DNA of 64,000 nucleotides, taken from NCBI RefSeq assembly GCF_029023865.1, contig NZ_CP118969.1, positions 868,001 through 932,000 on the forward strand. Direction: 5' to 3'. Below, piece by piece: positions 54,699-64,000 of the stretch (position 1 is its first letter; every line of letters begins with the position of its first letter). The notes below the pieces were generated by a model. That model searched no databases. It had not been told where the DNA came from and saw only the letters and a list, made by a program, of their open reading frames with translations. The stretch comes from Lactococcus lactis (GTDB lineage: Bacteria > Bacillota > Bacilli > Lactobacillales > Streptococcaceae). The position numbers and the translations under genes were made by a program.

Positions 54699-55301
54699 AT
54701 GAGAATGTTAGATGAAGCAGAAAAATTACGTTTAGCAAAGCTATCTATTTTTGATAAAATAAATAATGGTGATTGGTACCAATATAGCAAAGAAGTAGAA
54801 CTACAAAAAATAGTCAAAAATTCTAGTCAAAAAATTTCTGAAATTAATGATAAGGCAAAAGAAAATATTGATGAAGCAAGAAAACTCTTGGAGGATTTTC
54901 TTCCAAATTTACCTCAAAGTTCAGAAATATATTTTCCAATAATTGCTTTGGAATATCCCAATCGTTTTAAAGTCGGAGAAAATACTTTTATTAATAGTGG
55001 ACTTCAGATTATTAGTGCGGGTAAGGTTAAGATTGGGAAAAACTGTTTTATTGGACCAAATTGTCAATTATTTACACCTAATCATCATGCCAGGGATGTG
55101 TTTTTAAGACGTGAAGGCTGGCAATATGATGGGCCAATAGTAATTGGTAATGATTGTTGGCTTGGCGGTTCAGTGATTCTTTTGCCTGGAGTTTCTTTAG
55201 GAGATGATGTTGTCGTTGGTGCTGGCTCTGTGGTGACCAAATCATTTCCTAGCCACTGCATAATTGCTGGAAATCCGGCACGCTTAATAAAAAATGAATA
55301 A
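54699..55301 (+). CDS. xylX: NodL/LacA-type hexapeptide acetyltransferase
   Basis: 200 residues. Helical N-terminus (MRMLDEAEKLRLAKLSIF, then a lysine-rich helix) and a left-handed beta-helix of hexapeptide repeats from about 95 to the end (VKIGKNCFIGPNCQLFTPNHH with catalytic His, then VSLGDDVVVGAGSVVTKSFP). Acetylates a sugar, probably a xylose or xyloside acceptor, as with LacA. Lies within the xylose cluster after xynB. Confidence 0.85.
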   Translation: MRMLDEAEKLRLAKLSIFDKINNGDWYQYSKEVELQKIVKNSSQKISEINDKAKENIDEARKLLEDFLPNLPQSSEIYFPIIALEYPNRFKVGENTFINSGLQIISAGKVKIGKNCFIGPNCQLFTPNHHARDVFLRREGWQYDGPIVIGNDCWLGGSVILLPGVSLGDDVVVGAGSVVTKSFPSHCIIAGNPARLIKNE

Positions 55302-55308
55302 ACTAATT

Positions 55309-55336
55309 AAAACTGCTCTTACATAAGAGTAGTTTT
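55309..55336 (+). terminator. terminator of xylX
   Basis: AAAACTGCTCTTA, CA, TAAGAGTAGTTTTTA. Confidence 0.82.
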
Positions 55337-55397
55337 TAGCTTTATTATGAGCAACATTTCCATTTTAAAATATCAAGGATTACAAGAAAGTAAGTGT

Positions 55398-55411
55398 GGA
55401 AAGCGGTATCA
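55398..55411 (+). promoter_or_regulatory. cre-like site before xylT
   Basis: GGAAAGCGGTATCA, 12 of 14 to consensus, 60 bases before the start codon. Confidence 0.55.
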
Positions 55412-55470
55412 TTTGTGGGTAGTAAAAAAAGGCAAGAAGACTTGCAAATAAAAATTAAGGAGTTACTATC

Positions 55471-56847
55471 ATGAGAAAACTTTCTCCCACTTTCATCTAT
55501 TTTTTTGGTGCTTTAGGTGGCTTATTATTTGGATATGACACAGGCGTCATATCGGGAGCGCTACTTTTTATTGAAAAAGAGAGCTGGCAGGTGAGTTCTT
55601 GGGCTTGGATGGAAGGATGGATTACAGCGGCAGTCTTAATGGGAGCTGTAATTGGCGCGGTCGTGATTGGACCAATGAGTGACCGTTTTGGTCGGAAACG
55701 TTTGTTACTTTTGTCAGCGGTCATCTTTTTTGTTGGAGCTTTAGGTTCAGGGCTTTCAAATAGCGCTGAGTTACTAATTATTTCTCGGGTTATTCTCGGG
55801 ATGGCTGTTGGGTCAGCTTCAGCTTTGGTGCCGACTTATTTATCAGAACTTTCACCCGCTAAAATTCGTGGTGGAGTTTCAACTATGTTTCAATTGATGA
55901 TTATGACTGGGATTTTATTAGCCTATATCTCAAACTATGCTTTAAAAGGAGTTTCAGGAAATTGGCATTGGATGCTTGGTTTGGCCACTGTTCCAGCAGC
56001 CCTTCTTTTCATCGGTGGACTCTTTTTGCCAGAATCTCCAAGATTTCTTGTTCGTCATGATAATGAAGCAGGGGCCCGTGAAATATTAGGGATGATAAAT
56101 GATGATCCAAACTCGATTGAAGCAGAAATTTCTGATATTCAATTGATGGCTAAGGAAGAAAAACAAGGTGGCTTACAAGAATTATTTGGTCAAATGTCAC
56201 GTCCAGTTTTAATTATGGCAATTGGTCTGGCAATTTTTCAACAGGTTATGGGCTGTAATACAGTATTATACTTTGTACCATCAATTTTTGTTGCGGTAGG
56301 ATTTGGGGCAAGCGCAGCTTTACTTGCTCATATTGGGATTGGTATTTTCAATGTTATTGTAACTTATATTGCTATGAGAGTAATGGATAAAGTTAATCGT
56401 CGGTGGATGCTTAATTTTGGTGCTTGGGGAATGGGAATTTCTCTAGTATTGATGTCAGTAGGGATGATTTTAGCAGAAAATGCTCATATTGGCTTTGGTA
56501 AATATTTAGCAGTTATCGCTTTAACGGTATATATTGCCTTCTTCTCAGCAACATGGGGACCAGTAATGTGGGTGATGATTGGTGAATCTTTCCCACTTAA
56601 AATCCGTGGCTTAGGAAATTCATTTGGTGCTGCTGTCAACTGGGCTGCTAACTGGGTGGTGTCATTAACATTCTTACCATTATTATCATTTTTTGGAACA
56701 GGTAAAATTTTCCTGATTTATGCGGCTTGTTGTTTCCTCTCAATTTGGTTTACTAGTAAAAAAGTTATTGAAACAAGAGGCAAAACACTCGAACAAATCG
56801 AAGCAGAATTACTGCATCGTGTGCATCATTTAGAAGAAGAGGGATAA
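55471..56847 (+). CDS. xylT: D-xylose-proton symporter
   Basis: 458 residues, sugar porter family of MFS with 12 helices. GALGGLLFGYDTGVISGALLF, GPMSDRFGRKR (motif A), LPESPRFL, the VMIGESFPLKIRG loop, and a terminal ETRGKTLEQIEAEL. Its own upstream region carries a cre-like site. With XynT broken, this would be the main xylose uptake route. Confidence 0.9.
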   Translation: MRKLSPTFIYFFGALGGLLFGYDTGVISGALLFIEKESWQVSSWAWMEGWITAAVLMGAVIGAVVIGPMSDRFGRKRLLLLSAVIFFVGALGSGLSNSAELLIISRVILGMAVGSASALVPTYLSELSPAKIRGGVSTMFQLMIMTGILLAYISNYALKGVSGNWHWMLGLATVPAALLFIGGLFLPESPRFLVRHDNEAGAREILGMINDDPNSIEAEISDIQLMAKEEKQGGLQELFGQMSRPVLIMAIGLAIFQQVMGCNTVLYFVPSIFVAVGFGASAALLAHIGIGIFNVIVTYIAMRVMDKVNRRWMLNFGAWGMGISLVLMSVGMILAENAHIGFGKYLAVIALTVYIAFFSATWGPVMWVMIGESFPLKIRGLGNSFGAAVNWAANWVVSLTFLPLLSFFGTGKIFLIYAACCFLSIWFTSKKVIETRGKTLEQIEAELLHRVHHLEEEG

Positions 56848-56854
56848 AAGATTT

Positions 56855-56893
56855 AAAAGAACTCCTTGCATAAGAGGCGAGGAGTTCTTTTAT
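56855..56893. terminator. bidirectional terminator of xylT and araR
   Basis: AAAAGAACTCCT with AGGAGTTCTTTTATAT around a 13-base loop. Confidence 0.85.
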
Positions 56894-56904
56894 ATAACTT
56901 GGTA

Positions 56905-57990
56905 TCAATCTTCAGTTTTTAGTTTTTTTACAGAATTTCTACGAATTAATTTTGGTGGGTAAAGAATATCTTTCTCAAATTTCCCATTTTTTATGGTATT
57001 AACAATCCATTTTGCAGCGTCTATTCCCATTTTTTCTTTAGTATGGACAGTTGTTGTTAAACTAACTTCTCCCATTTGACTTAGGGTAGAGTCATCGTTT
57101 CCAACAATTGAAAAATCATCAGGAATTTTATAGCCAAGACTAGAAAGTTTTCCAATTAGCGTTTTAGCAATCTTATCATTGTAACAAACAATTCCACTGA
57201 TGTCGGTAAATTCTTTTAAGTGAGAAATTATTTTGTCATAGATTGACACTTCGTTTTCAGTAGTATAAGTAATAATGGAATTTGAAGAAAGTTTAATTTC
57301 TTTTTCTTCGCATGCCTTTATAAAACCTTTCATGCGGTATTTACCTTGTAAGTCGTCAATTTTAGTTATTAATAAGAGGCGTTGGTGATTATTATCAATA
57401 AGTTCCTTTGTTGCTAAATAGCCAGTTTCAACATCATCAACATGGATCGATGGAGTACTTAGTTCTTCATAAGTTGCATTAATCATAACGATTGGAATAT
57501 TATGTTCTCGTAAAGTGACATAGGTTGCCAGATTAGGGTTATATTGATTACTTTTTGTTGGCTCAACGATTAATCCATCTACACCAAATTCAATCATTCT
57601 ATCCAAGCACTCTTTCTCTTGAAGATAATCATTATTAGTGCTCGAAAGAAGAAGAGAATAGCCATCAGCTTTCAGTTCTTTTTCAATTCCCCGGATAATT
57701 GTTGGGAAGATATAATCAGAGATGTAAGTTGTTATTACGCCAATTGTTTTTTTGGGAGATATTTCACTAGTTGAAGTTGGGGGTTCATTGACATAGGTTC
57801 CAGAACCTTTTTCTTTGCGGAGATATCCTTCACTTACTAATACCGATACCGCTTGTCTTACGGTATATCGACTAGCATGATATGCTTCTTGCAATTGCAA
57901 CTCTGTTGGAATGACTCCACCAACGACATATTCAGTAGAAATAATCTTATCTCGAAGTGAGTCAGCAATTACTTGGTATTTTGGTTTCAT
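56905..57990 (-). CDS. araR: arabinose repressor, GntR-LacI hybrid
   Basis: 361 residues. GntR-type winged helix (1-70: LRDKIISTEYVVGGVIPTELQLQEAYHASRYTVRQAVSVL) joined to a LacI-type sugar-binding domain (IGVITTYISDYIFPTIIRGIE, DGLIVEPTKSNQYN, IVGNDDSTLSQMGEVSLTTTVH). This fusion is specific to AraR. It represses ara genes until arabinose binds. ATG 57990 follows AAAGGGG. Located between xylT and araT. Confidence 0.92.
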   Translation of the reverse strand: MKPKYQVIADSLRDKIISTEYVVGGVIPTELQLQEAYHASRYTVRQAVSVLVSEGYLRKEKGSGTYVNEPPTSTSEISPKKTIGVITTYISDYIFPTIIRGIEKELKADGYSLLLSSTNNDYLQEKECLDRMIEFGVDGLIVEPTKSNQYNPNLATYVTLREHNIPIVMINATYEELSTPSIHVDDVETGYLATKELIDNNHQRLLLITKIDDLQGKYRMKGFIKACEEKEIKLSSNSIITYTTENEVSIYDKIISHLKEFTDISGIVCYNDKIAKTLIGKLSSLGYKIPDDFSIVGNDDSTLSQMGEVSLTTTVHTKEKMGIDAAKWIVNTIKNGKFEKDILYPPKLIRRNSVKKLKTED

Positions 57991-58069
57991 GGAAAGATCC
58001 CCTTTCTTACTTATTTTTTAGCGATATTTAAAGATTTTAACCTACTTCAAATATTTACTATTGTAATAT

Positions 58070-58078
58070 ATTATATCA
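58070..58078 (-). promoter_or_regulatory. extended -10 promoter of araR
   Basis: On the minus strand TGATATAAT about 80 bases before the start codon. Confidence 0.5.
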
Positions 58079-58175
58079 TATAAGTTGTAGTGAAGTTGCA
58101 TCAAGTTCAAAAAATCTATTGGTGTTAAAATTTGGCCTTTTTAAACCCAATTATTTTCATTTTCCATGTAGGAAT

Positions 58176-59543
58176 TTAATTTTTTATATGTTTTTCAATT
58201 TCTTCAAGTGTACGGCCACGGGTTTCAGGGACGAAGAATTGGACAAAGAGCACTCCTAATAGACAAATTACACCAAATATAGCAAAAACAGCTTCTTGGC
58301 TCATTGATGCGGTCATAATTGGAAATAGAAGTCCAACGAGGAAGGAACCAATCCAGTTAAAGGATGAGGCTAATCCAGAGGCACGTCCTCGAATAGCTAA
58401 AGGGAATACCTCACCTACAAGCACCCAAGTTAATGGAGCCCAGGTACATGAATAAAGGGCGACGTAAATACACAAAAAGAAAACAATCATCATAGGACTC
58501 GAATTGGGTATGATGAAATTGATGATGGCTGGAAGAATAAAGGAGAGCCCCATGATACTTCCACCCAATCGGAGGAGAGTACGTCTATCAAAGCGATCAG
58601 CAATTACCAAGAAGAAAAGTGCACCAATCACGAGGATAATTCCCTGAATAATCGGCCACATCAATGCTTCACTAGCAGAGTGTCCTGTTGCTTTTTCTAC
58701 AATCAGTGGAATGTAGTAGAAAATTGCATTAGCACCTTGAAATTGTTGAAAAGCAGCAACACCTAGGCCAGCTACTACTAAATACCTATAGCGACTTTTG
58801 AAGAGGGTTCCCCAGCTGGTAGAAGACAATGCAGCTGATTCTTGTTTAGCTGTATCTTGGATTGATTTTATTTCGTTTTCAATTTCGTCAGGTTTACGTA
58901 TGAAGCTAAGAACTTGTTTAGCTTCATTTATTTTTCCAGATTTAATGAGGAATCGAGGGGACTCTGGCAAAGCTAATACCCCAAAGAAAAGAATTAATGC
59001 TGGAATTGCAGCAGCACCAAGCATAATACGCCAAGCAATATCCGTGGATAAATTTTTTAGAAAATAATCGGCGATATAAGATAAAAGCATACCAGAAACG
59101 ATCATCACTTGATTAATACCTGACAGCCGTCCTCTAATATTAGCGGGTGACATTTCAGACATATATGATGGTACAAGGGCAGAAGCGGCTCCCACTGCTA
59201 GTCCCAATAAAATTCGGACAACGATTAAATAATATTGACCATCATGAGGGGAGATGGAAGAAAGTAACGAACCTACCATAAAAATTAGTGAGGAAATCAG
59301 AATCATTTTTCGTCGACCCAGACGATCGGACAAAAGTCCAGCTGCTGCACCACCAAAGATCGCGCCAAACATTACTGATGAAGTGATCCACCCTATAATT
59401 GTTGCATTGTTGGTTAAGCCCCAACTAGTTTGTAAAAAAGGGAGGGCTCCAGTCATAACTCCTATATCGTAACCGAATAGTATTCCGCCAAATGCCCCAA
59501 AAAAGTAGATAAAAGAAGCAGAAATTTTTTTATTAGTTTTCAT
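58176..59543 (-). CDS. araT: arabinose-proton symporter (sugar porter family)
   Basis: 455 residues with 12 helices; FGAFGGILFGYDIGVMTGALPF, LSDRLGRRK motif A, LPESPRFLIKSGK, WVLVGEVFPLAIRG and PETRGRTLEEIE tail. Divergent from araB and near araR, so probably imports L-arabinose rather than xylose; about as close to XylT as to AraE-type porters by eye. ATG 59543 follows AAGGAGA. Confidence 0.85.
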   Translation of the reverse strand: MKTNKKISASFIYFFGAFGGILFGYDIGVMTGALPFLQTSWGLTNNATIIGWITSSVMFGAIFGGAAAGLLSDRLGRRKMILISSLIFMVGSLLSSISPHDGQYYLIVVRILLGLAVGAASALVPSYMSEMSPANIRGRLSGINQVMIVSGMLLSYIADYFLKNLSTDIAWRIMLGAAAIPALILFFGVLALPESPRFLIKSGKINEAKQVLSFIRKPDEIENEIKSIQDTAKQESAALSSTSWGTLFKSRYRYLVVAGLGVAAFQQFQGANAIFYYIPLIVEKATGHSASEALMWPIIQGIILVIGALFFLVIADRFDRRTLLRLGGSIMGLSFILPAIINFIIPNSSPMMIVFFLCIYVALYSCTWAPLTWVLVGEVFPLAIRGRASGLASSFNWIGSFLVGLLFPIMTASMSQEAVFAIFGVICLLGVLFVQFFVPETRGRTLEEIEKHIKN

Positions 59544-59579
59544 GCTATTGAAAATCTCCTTATAAAATTATGTAATTAT

Positions 59580-59603
59580 GTAAGCGCTACGCATTAGCGA
59601 ATA
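59580..59603. promoter_or_regulatory. araT-araB divergent control region
   Basis: GTAAGCGCTACGCATTAGCG contains a cre-like core, and ATTAGCGAATA (59593-59603) recurs exactly, in reverse, before the phosphoketolase gene at 63410. Candidate AraR or CcpA sites. Confidence 0.45.
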
Positions 59604-59623
59604 ATTAAGAAAAAGGAGAAAAA

Positions 59624-61206
59624 ATGGTCTCTTTAAGAGCGGGAGAAATGTTAGATATTGTTGATGTCCGCACAAATTTGGGGATTGAGTTTGGGTCCAC
59701 GCGAATAAAAGCGGTATTAATTGATTCCAAATTTCAGACAATTGCATCTGGAAGCTATGAATGGGAAAACAAGTTAGTTGATGGTTACTGGACTTATTCG
59801 ACAGAAGAAGTATGGAAAGGGCTGCGAAGGAGCTATAGAGAACTAGCAACGGAAGTCTATAAAAAATATGGACTAATACTTGAAAAGGTTGCTTCGATTG
59901 GATTTAGCGCAATGATGCACGGCTATATGGCCTTTGATAAAACTGATAAACTTCTAATCCCTTTTAGAACTTGGAGAAATTCAACGACATCAGAAGCCTC
60001 AAGAATGTTGACAGAACTTTTTGATTTTAATATTCCTGAACGATGGACTATTGCTCATTACTATCAAGCGATACTAAATCGAGAAAAGCATATCAATCAA
60101 GTTGAATATTTAACAACTTTAGCTGGCTATGTCCATTGGCAATTGACAGGGGAAAAAGTTTTGGGAATTGGTGATGCTTCTGGAATGTTCCCGATTGACA
60201 GTGCAACAAAAACATATAATAAAAAATTTATTAATCTTTTTGAAAAAGAGACTTCAACGAGTTTAGAAAATATTTTTCCGAAAGTTTTACGAGCAGGTGA
60301 AAAAGCAGGTACATTAACAGAGCAAGGAGCATTTTTGATTGATCCTACCGGAGCTCTTAAAGCTGGAATTCCTCTTTGTCCGCCAGAAGGAGATGCAGGA
60401 ACCGGGATGGTAGCGACAAATAGTATAGAAGTTCGCACGGGAAATGTTTCTGTTGGGACTTCAGCATTTGCGATGATTGTTCTTGAGAAGTCTCTTTCAA
60501 AGGTCTATCCTGAAATAGATATTGTGACCACTCCTGACGGAGAACTTGTTGGTATGGTTCATGCCAACAACTCTACTTCAGATATCAATGCCTGGATAAA
60601 GCTTTTTGAAGAATATACGACAAGTTTAGGAATTGCTGTTAATCGTGAGAAAATATTTTCAATACTTTTTAATAAAGCTTTGGAAGCGGATAATGATCTA
60701 GGAGGGCTATTAAGTTATGGTTATTTTTCTGGTGAAAATATAACAAAGGTAAGTGCAGGACGTCCTTTATTTGTTCGATTACCCGATGGTAATTTTAACT
60801 TAGCGAATTTTATGAGAACGCATATTTATAGCGCTTTTGGCGCAATGCGTATTGGTATGGATCTTCTAAAGCAGGAAAAAATCGAAATCAGCGGTTTAGT
60901 AGGACATGGAGGGATTTTCAAAACTCCAGAAGTTGGGCAGCAGATTTTAGCTGCTGCACTGCAAAAGCCTGTCACGGTTATGGAAACGGCAGGAGAAGGT
61001 GGTGCTTGGGGAATGGCTGTCTTGGGGCATTCAGTTCGAGTGAAAATAATAATTTAAATGAATTCTTAAAAGAAAAAGTTTTTGCAGCTGTTAAAAGTAT
61101 TACAATAAATCCTAATCCTGAAGACGAAACAAGTTATAACTTGTTCATTAAACGTTATCGTGAAGGGCTTGATCTGGAGCGTCAAGCTGCTGAAAAAATA
61201 AATTAA
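59624..61206 (+). pseudogene. araB: L-ribulokinase, frameshifted near the C-terminus
   Basis: FGGY-family kinase: [17 protein letters not shown] phosphate loop near 17, [12 protein letters not shown] near 100, [33 protein letters not shown] near 250. The frame stops at TAA 61055-61057 (477 residues) just after [10 protein letters not shown]. The expected last 60 residues (AFSSSENNN to GLDLERQAAEKIN) are encoded in the -1 frame up to 61206. One extra G in the run at 61024-61027 would restore VLGAF and a protein of about 527 residues. The kinase core is complete, so the short form might keep some activity; full loss is also possible. Start ATG 59624 follows AAAGGAGAA. Confidence 0.85.
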
Positions 61207-61221
61207 ATAGTAAGGAAAAAA

Positions 61222-61923
61222 ATGTTAGAAGACTTAAAAGAAAAGGTATTAAAAGCAAATCTTGAACTTCCTGAACATCATCTTGTTGAATTTACTTGGG
61301 GAAATGCGAGTGCTTTTGATAAGGAAACAGGCTATTTTGTCATTAAGCCAAGTGGGGTAGATTATGGGAGCTTAAAAGCATCTGACATGGTAGTGGTTGA
61401 TTTGGAAGGGAAAGTTATTGAAGGAGAATTAAACCCATCGTCAGATACTCCAACGCACGCCGTACTCTACAAAAAATATCCGGAATTAGGTGGTATTGTC
61501 CATACACATTCGAATTGGGCAACTGCATGGGCAGAGTCAGGTGTAGATGTTTCGGCTATGGGTACAACTCATGCGGATACCTTCTACGGTCCGGTTCCTT
61601 GTACTCGCTACTTGACAAAGGAGGAAATTGATAAAGGATACGAGTATGAAACTGGTAAACTTATTATTGAAACTTTTGAAGAAAGAGGGATTGATATCTT
61701 AGATATACCAGCTGTTTTACTCCATGGGCATGGTCCCTTTACATGGGGGGGGGATGTTGAAGCTGCTGTATATAATGCAGTAGTTTTAGAAAATGTTTGT
61801 AAGATGAATATTTTTGCTCGTCAAATTAACAGTTATGCAGCGGATTTACCTCAAAGAATTTTAGATAAGCATTACTTACGTAAACATGGTAAAGATGCTT
61901 ATTATGGACAAAAAAATAAATAA
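61222..61923 (+). CDS. araD: L-ribulose-5-phosphate 4-epimerase
   Basis: 233 residues, class II aldolase fold. Zinc histidines in VHTHSNWATAWAE (near 93-97) and LLHGHGPFTWG (near 171), plus SGVDY phosphate site and PSSDTPTHAVLYKKYP. Gives D-xylulose-5-phosphate. The codons for WGGD lie in a run of nine G (61745-61753); the frame is intact here, but the tract is prone to slippage. Ribosome site AGTAAGGA. Confidence 0.95.
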   Translation: MLEDLKEKVLKANLELPEHHLVEFTWGNASAFDKETGYFVIKPSGVDYGSLKASDMVVVDLEGKVIEGELNPSSDTPTHAVLYKKYPELGGIVHTHSNWATAWAESGVDVSAMGTTHADTFYGPVPCTRYLTKEEIDKGYEYETGKLIIETFEERGIDILDIPAVLLHGHGPFTWGGDVEAAVYNAVVLENVCKMNIFARQINSYAADLPQRILDKHYLRKHGKDAYYGQKNK

Positions 61924-61953
61924 ATAAATAATATGAAGAAAGTTGGTAGAAAA

Positions 61954-63378
61954 ATGTTAGAAAATACTCAAAAAGAATTTTGGTTTGTTACAGGGTCTCA
62001 ATTTTTATATGGTCCAGAAGCTTTGGCGACTGTTGAAAAAAATGCTCGAAAAGTAGTTGACGAAATGAATTATTCTGGTAGCCTCCCTTATCCAATTATT
62101 TTTAAAATAGTTGCAACAACTGCTGAAAATATTACTCAAATTATGAAGGAAGCAAATTATCAGGATGAAGTTGCGGGCGTGATTACATGGATGCACACCT
62201 TTTCTCCAGCCAAAAACTGGATTCGTGGGACACAACTTTTAAATAAACCCTTACTACACTTAGCTACTCAATTTTTGAACCATATTCCTTACAAAACGAT
62301 TGATTTTGATTATATGAATGTAAATCAATCAGCTCATGGTGACCGAGAATATGCTTTTATCAATGCACGTTTGAAAAAAAATAATAAGATTATATTTGGC
62401 CATTGGGAAGATGATGAAATTAGACAACAAATCGCTAAATGGATGAATGTTGCGGTGGCTTACAATGAATCCTATAAAATAAAAATCGTTACATTTGCTG
62501 ATAAAATGCGAGATGTCGCTGTTACGGACGGAGATAAAGTTGAAGCGCAAATTAAATTTGGCTGGACGGTTGATTATTGGGGAGTAGGTGATTTAGTAGA
62601 ATATGTTAATGCTGTAGCAGAGAGTGATATTAATCAGCTTTATAAAGATTTACAAAGTAAATATGATTATATTGAAGGAAACAATAGTCCGGAAAAATTC
62701 GAAAAAAATGTTAAATATCAATTACGTGAATATTTAGGAATTAAGAAATTTATGGACGATAAAGGCTATAGTGCCTTTACTACTAACTTTGAAGACTTGG
62801 TAGGCTTAGAACAATTACCTGGACTTGCAGCACAATTACTTTTGGCTGATGGTTATGGATTCGCTGGAGAAGGAGATTGGAAAACAGCAGCACTTGTCCG
62901 TCTGTTCAAAATTATGGCGCATAATAAAGAAACAGTCTTTATGGAAGATTATACTTTGGATTTGCGTCAAGGACACGAAGCAATTCTTGGGTCACACATG
63001 CTTGAAGTTGATCCTTCAATAGCATCAGACAAGCCACGAGTTGAGGTCCATCCGTTAGATATTGGTGGTAAGTCAGATCCAGCACGCTTAGTATTCACAG
63101 GTATGATTGGTGAAGCTGTTGATATTACTATGGCAGATTATGGAAATGAATTTAAGTTAATTTCTTATGAGGTTACTGGAAATAAACCAGAAGAAGAAAC
63201 TCCGTTTTTACCAGTTGCTAAGCAGCTCTGGACGCCTAAACAAGGATTAAAAGTTGGGGCTGAACAATGGTTAAAAGCAGGAGGGGGACATCATACTGTT
63301 TTATCTTTTGTGGTTGATTCAGAACAAATTGGTGATTTGTGTGCAATGTTTGGACTAACTTATATTAATCTTGGATGA
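61954..63378 (+). CDS. araA: L-arabinose isomerase
   Basis: 474 residues, the usual length. Converts L-arabinose to L-ribulose. [20 protein letters not shown] start, [14 protein letters not shown] near 90, [14 protein letters not shown] near 303 (metal Glu), [10 protein letters not shown] with the His ligand, and [10 protein letters not shown] near 445 (HH metal/catalytic site). ATG 61954 is taken because the upstream in-frame ATG 61933 has no ribosome site. Last gene of araBDA. Confidence 0.95.
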   Translation: MLENTQKEFWFVTGSQFLYGPEALATVEKNARKVVDEMNYSGSLPYPIIFKIVATTAENITQIMKEANYQDEVAGVITWMHTFSPAKNWIRGTQLLNKPLLHLATQFLNHIPYKTIDFDYMNVNQSAHGDREYAFINARLKKNNKIIFGHWEDDEIRQQIAKWMNVAVAYNESYKIKIVTFADKMRDVAVTDGDKVEAQIKFGWTVDYWGVGDLVEYVNAVAESDINQLYKDLQSKYDYIEGNNSPEKFEKNVKYQLREYLGIKKFMDDKGYSAFTTNFEDLVGLEQLPGLAAQLLLADGYGFAGEGDWKTAALVRLFKIMAHNKETVFMEDYTLDLRQGHEAILGSHMLEVDPSIASDKPRVEVHPLDIGGKSDPARLVFTGMIGEAVDITMADYGNEFKLISYEVTGNKPEEETPFLPVAKQLWTPKQGLKVGAEQWLKAGGGHHTVLSFVVDSEQIGDLCAMFGLTYINLG

Positions 63379-63385
63379 AAAATTT

Positions 63386-63407
63386 GAGAGAGAATTCTCT
63401 CTCTTTT
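63386..63407 (+). terminator. palindromic terminator-like hairpin after araA
   Basis: GAGAGAGAATTCTCTCTC, an uninterrupted 18-bp palindrome, followed by only four T; probably leaky. Confidence 0.6.
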
Positions 63408-63498
63408 CGTATTCGCTAATTTCAATAAACAAAAATATATAGCAATGTTTCCTAGTGGATATATGAACAAATTATTAGAATATTAAGCATAATTGACC

Positions 63499-63504
63499 TA
63501 TAAT
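63499..63504 (+). promoter_or_regulatory. -10 element of the phosphoketolase gene
   Basis: TATAAT 12 bases before the AGGAGG ribosome site; the -35 is weak, suggesting activation or read-through from ara. Confidence 0.5.
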
Positions 63505-63526
63505 GAAGGAAAATCAGGAGGAAAAA

Positions 63527-64000
63527 ATGACAGAATATAATTCAGAATCTTATTTGAAAAAGCTTGATAAATGGTGGCGAGCAGCAACTTATCTTGGAGC
63601 AGGAATGATTTTCTTGAAAGAAAATCCTTTGTTCTCTGTGACAGGAACTCCAATTAAAGCAGAAAACCTTAAAGCCAATCCTATTGGGCACTGGGGGACG
63701 GTATCAGGACAAACTTTCCTCTATGCTCATGCCAATCGTTTAATCAATAAATATAATCAAAAGATGTTTTACATGGGGGGGCCCGGACATGGTGGACAAG
63801 CCATGGTTGTTCCTTCTTATCTTGATGGCTCATATACAGAAGTTTATCCAGAGATTACCCAAGATTTGGAAGGGATGTCACGTTTGTTTAAACGTTTCTC
63901 ATTTCCTGGAGGAATAGGGTCACATATGACGGCGCAAACCCCTGGTTCACTTCATGAAGGAGGTGAGTTAGGTTATGTGCTATCACATGCAACAGGGGCT
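63527..64000 (+). CDS. xpkA: xylulose-5-phosphate phosphoketolase, N-terminal part
   Basis: 158 codons are present and the gene runs off the window. [20 protein letters not shown] start, [23 protein letters not shown] (thiamine-diphosphate His), [12 protein letters not shown], and [38 protein letters not shown] match phosphoketolases. It splits xylulose-5-phosphate into acetyl-phosphate and glyceraldehyde-3-phosphate, where the xylose and arabinose routes above meet. Ribosome site AGGAGG. Confidence 0.93.
   Translation, partial: MTEYNSESYLKKLDKWWRAATYLGAGMIFLKENPLFSVTGTPIKAENLKANPIGHWGTVSGQTFLYAHANRLINKYNQKMFYMGGPGHGGQAMVVPSYLDGSYTEVYPEITQDLEGMSRLFKRFSFPGGIGSHMTAQTPGSLHEGGELGYVLSHATGA

Noticed and set aside
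63774-63781. Frameshift at the seven-G run in phosphoketolase
   Set aside because: The frame reads [10 protein letters not shown] correctly through the run, as expected for the family.
1-64000. CRISPR arrays, insertion sequences, prophage, tRNA or rRNA genes
   Set aside because: No regularly spaced repeats, transposase or integrase frames, or structural RNA sequences were recognised anywhere in the window.

Overview
This window reads as a chromosomal segment of a low-GC Gram-positive coccus, almost certainly Lactococcus lactis of a plant-associated, pentose-using type. The basis is a class 1A dihydroorotate dehydrogenase, PurBoxes matching the lactococcal PurR consensus AWWWCCGAACWWT, strong AGGAGG-like ribosome sites, extended -10 promoters, and a xylRAB-xylM-xynT-xynB-xylX-xylT block followed by araR-araT-araBDA and phosphoketolase. 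No rRNA, tRNA, insertion sequence, prophage or CRISPR array was seen.

Layout. 0-10.4 kb: housekeeping genes (end of a C69 dipeptidase, an iron-type alcohol dehydrogenase with a LysR regulator, an ABC-F ATPase, an oxidoreductase, msrA, pyrDA, a CmpB-like membrane protein, a bacteriocin-immunity-like protein, a zinc alcohol dehydrogenase). 10.5-14.1 kb: a large secreted mucin-binding-type protein with a glycine-zipper, toxin-like C-terminus, followed by two overlapping small membrane proteins; this is the least conventional locus here. 14.1-19.4 kb: thyA, a MarR/efflux pair, and a five-gene redox cluster behind a MerR-type 19-bp-spacer promoter. 19.4-46.3 kb: the dispersed purine regulon (purC-S-Q-L, purF, purM-N, hpt, purH, purD-E-K), interrupted by clpB, ABC, TetR, MFS, SDR and HAD genes. 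46.4-56.9 kb: xylose/xyloside catabolism. 56.9-63.4 kb: arabinose catabolism. 63.5 kb to the end: the start of phosphoketolase.

How it fits together. Xylan oligomers and xylosides enter through XynT and XylT, are split by XynB, epimerised by XylM, isomerised by XylA and phosphorylated by XylB. Arabinose enters through AraT and passes through AraA, AraB and AraD. Both routes give xylulose-5-phosphate, which phosphoketolase cleaves. Three transport or catabolic genes carry apparent single-base frameshifts (an MFS gene at 27-28.5 kb, xynT, and the araB C-terminus), so the pentose phenotype of this strain may be weakened or variable.

Regulation visible in the sequence: PurBox + hairpin + promoter modules before six purine transcription units, extra perfect PurBoxes inside pur coding regions, a CtsR box at clpB, cre-like sites, MarR and TetR operators, and a dispersed octamer ACTGACAG (at least 27 copies) that often forms inverted pairs and terminator stems.
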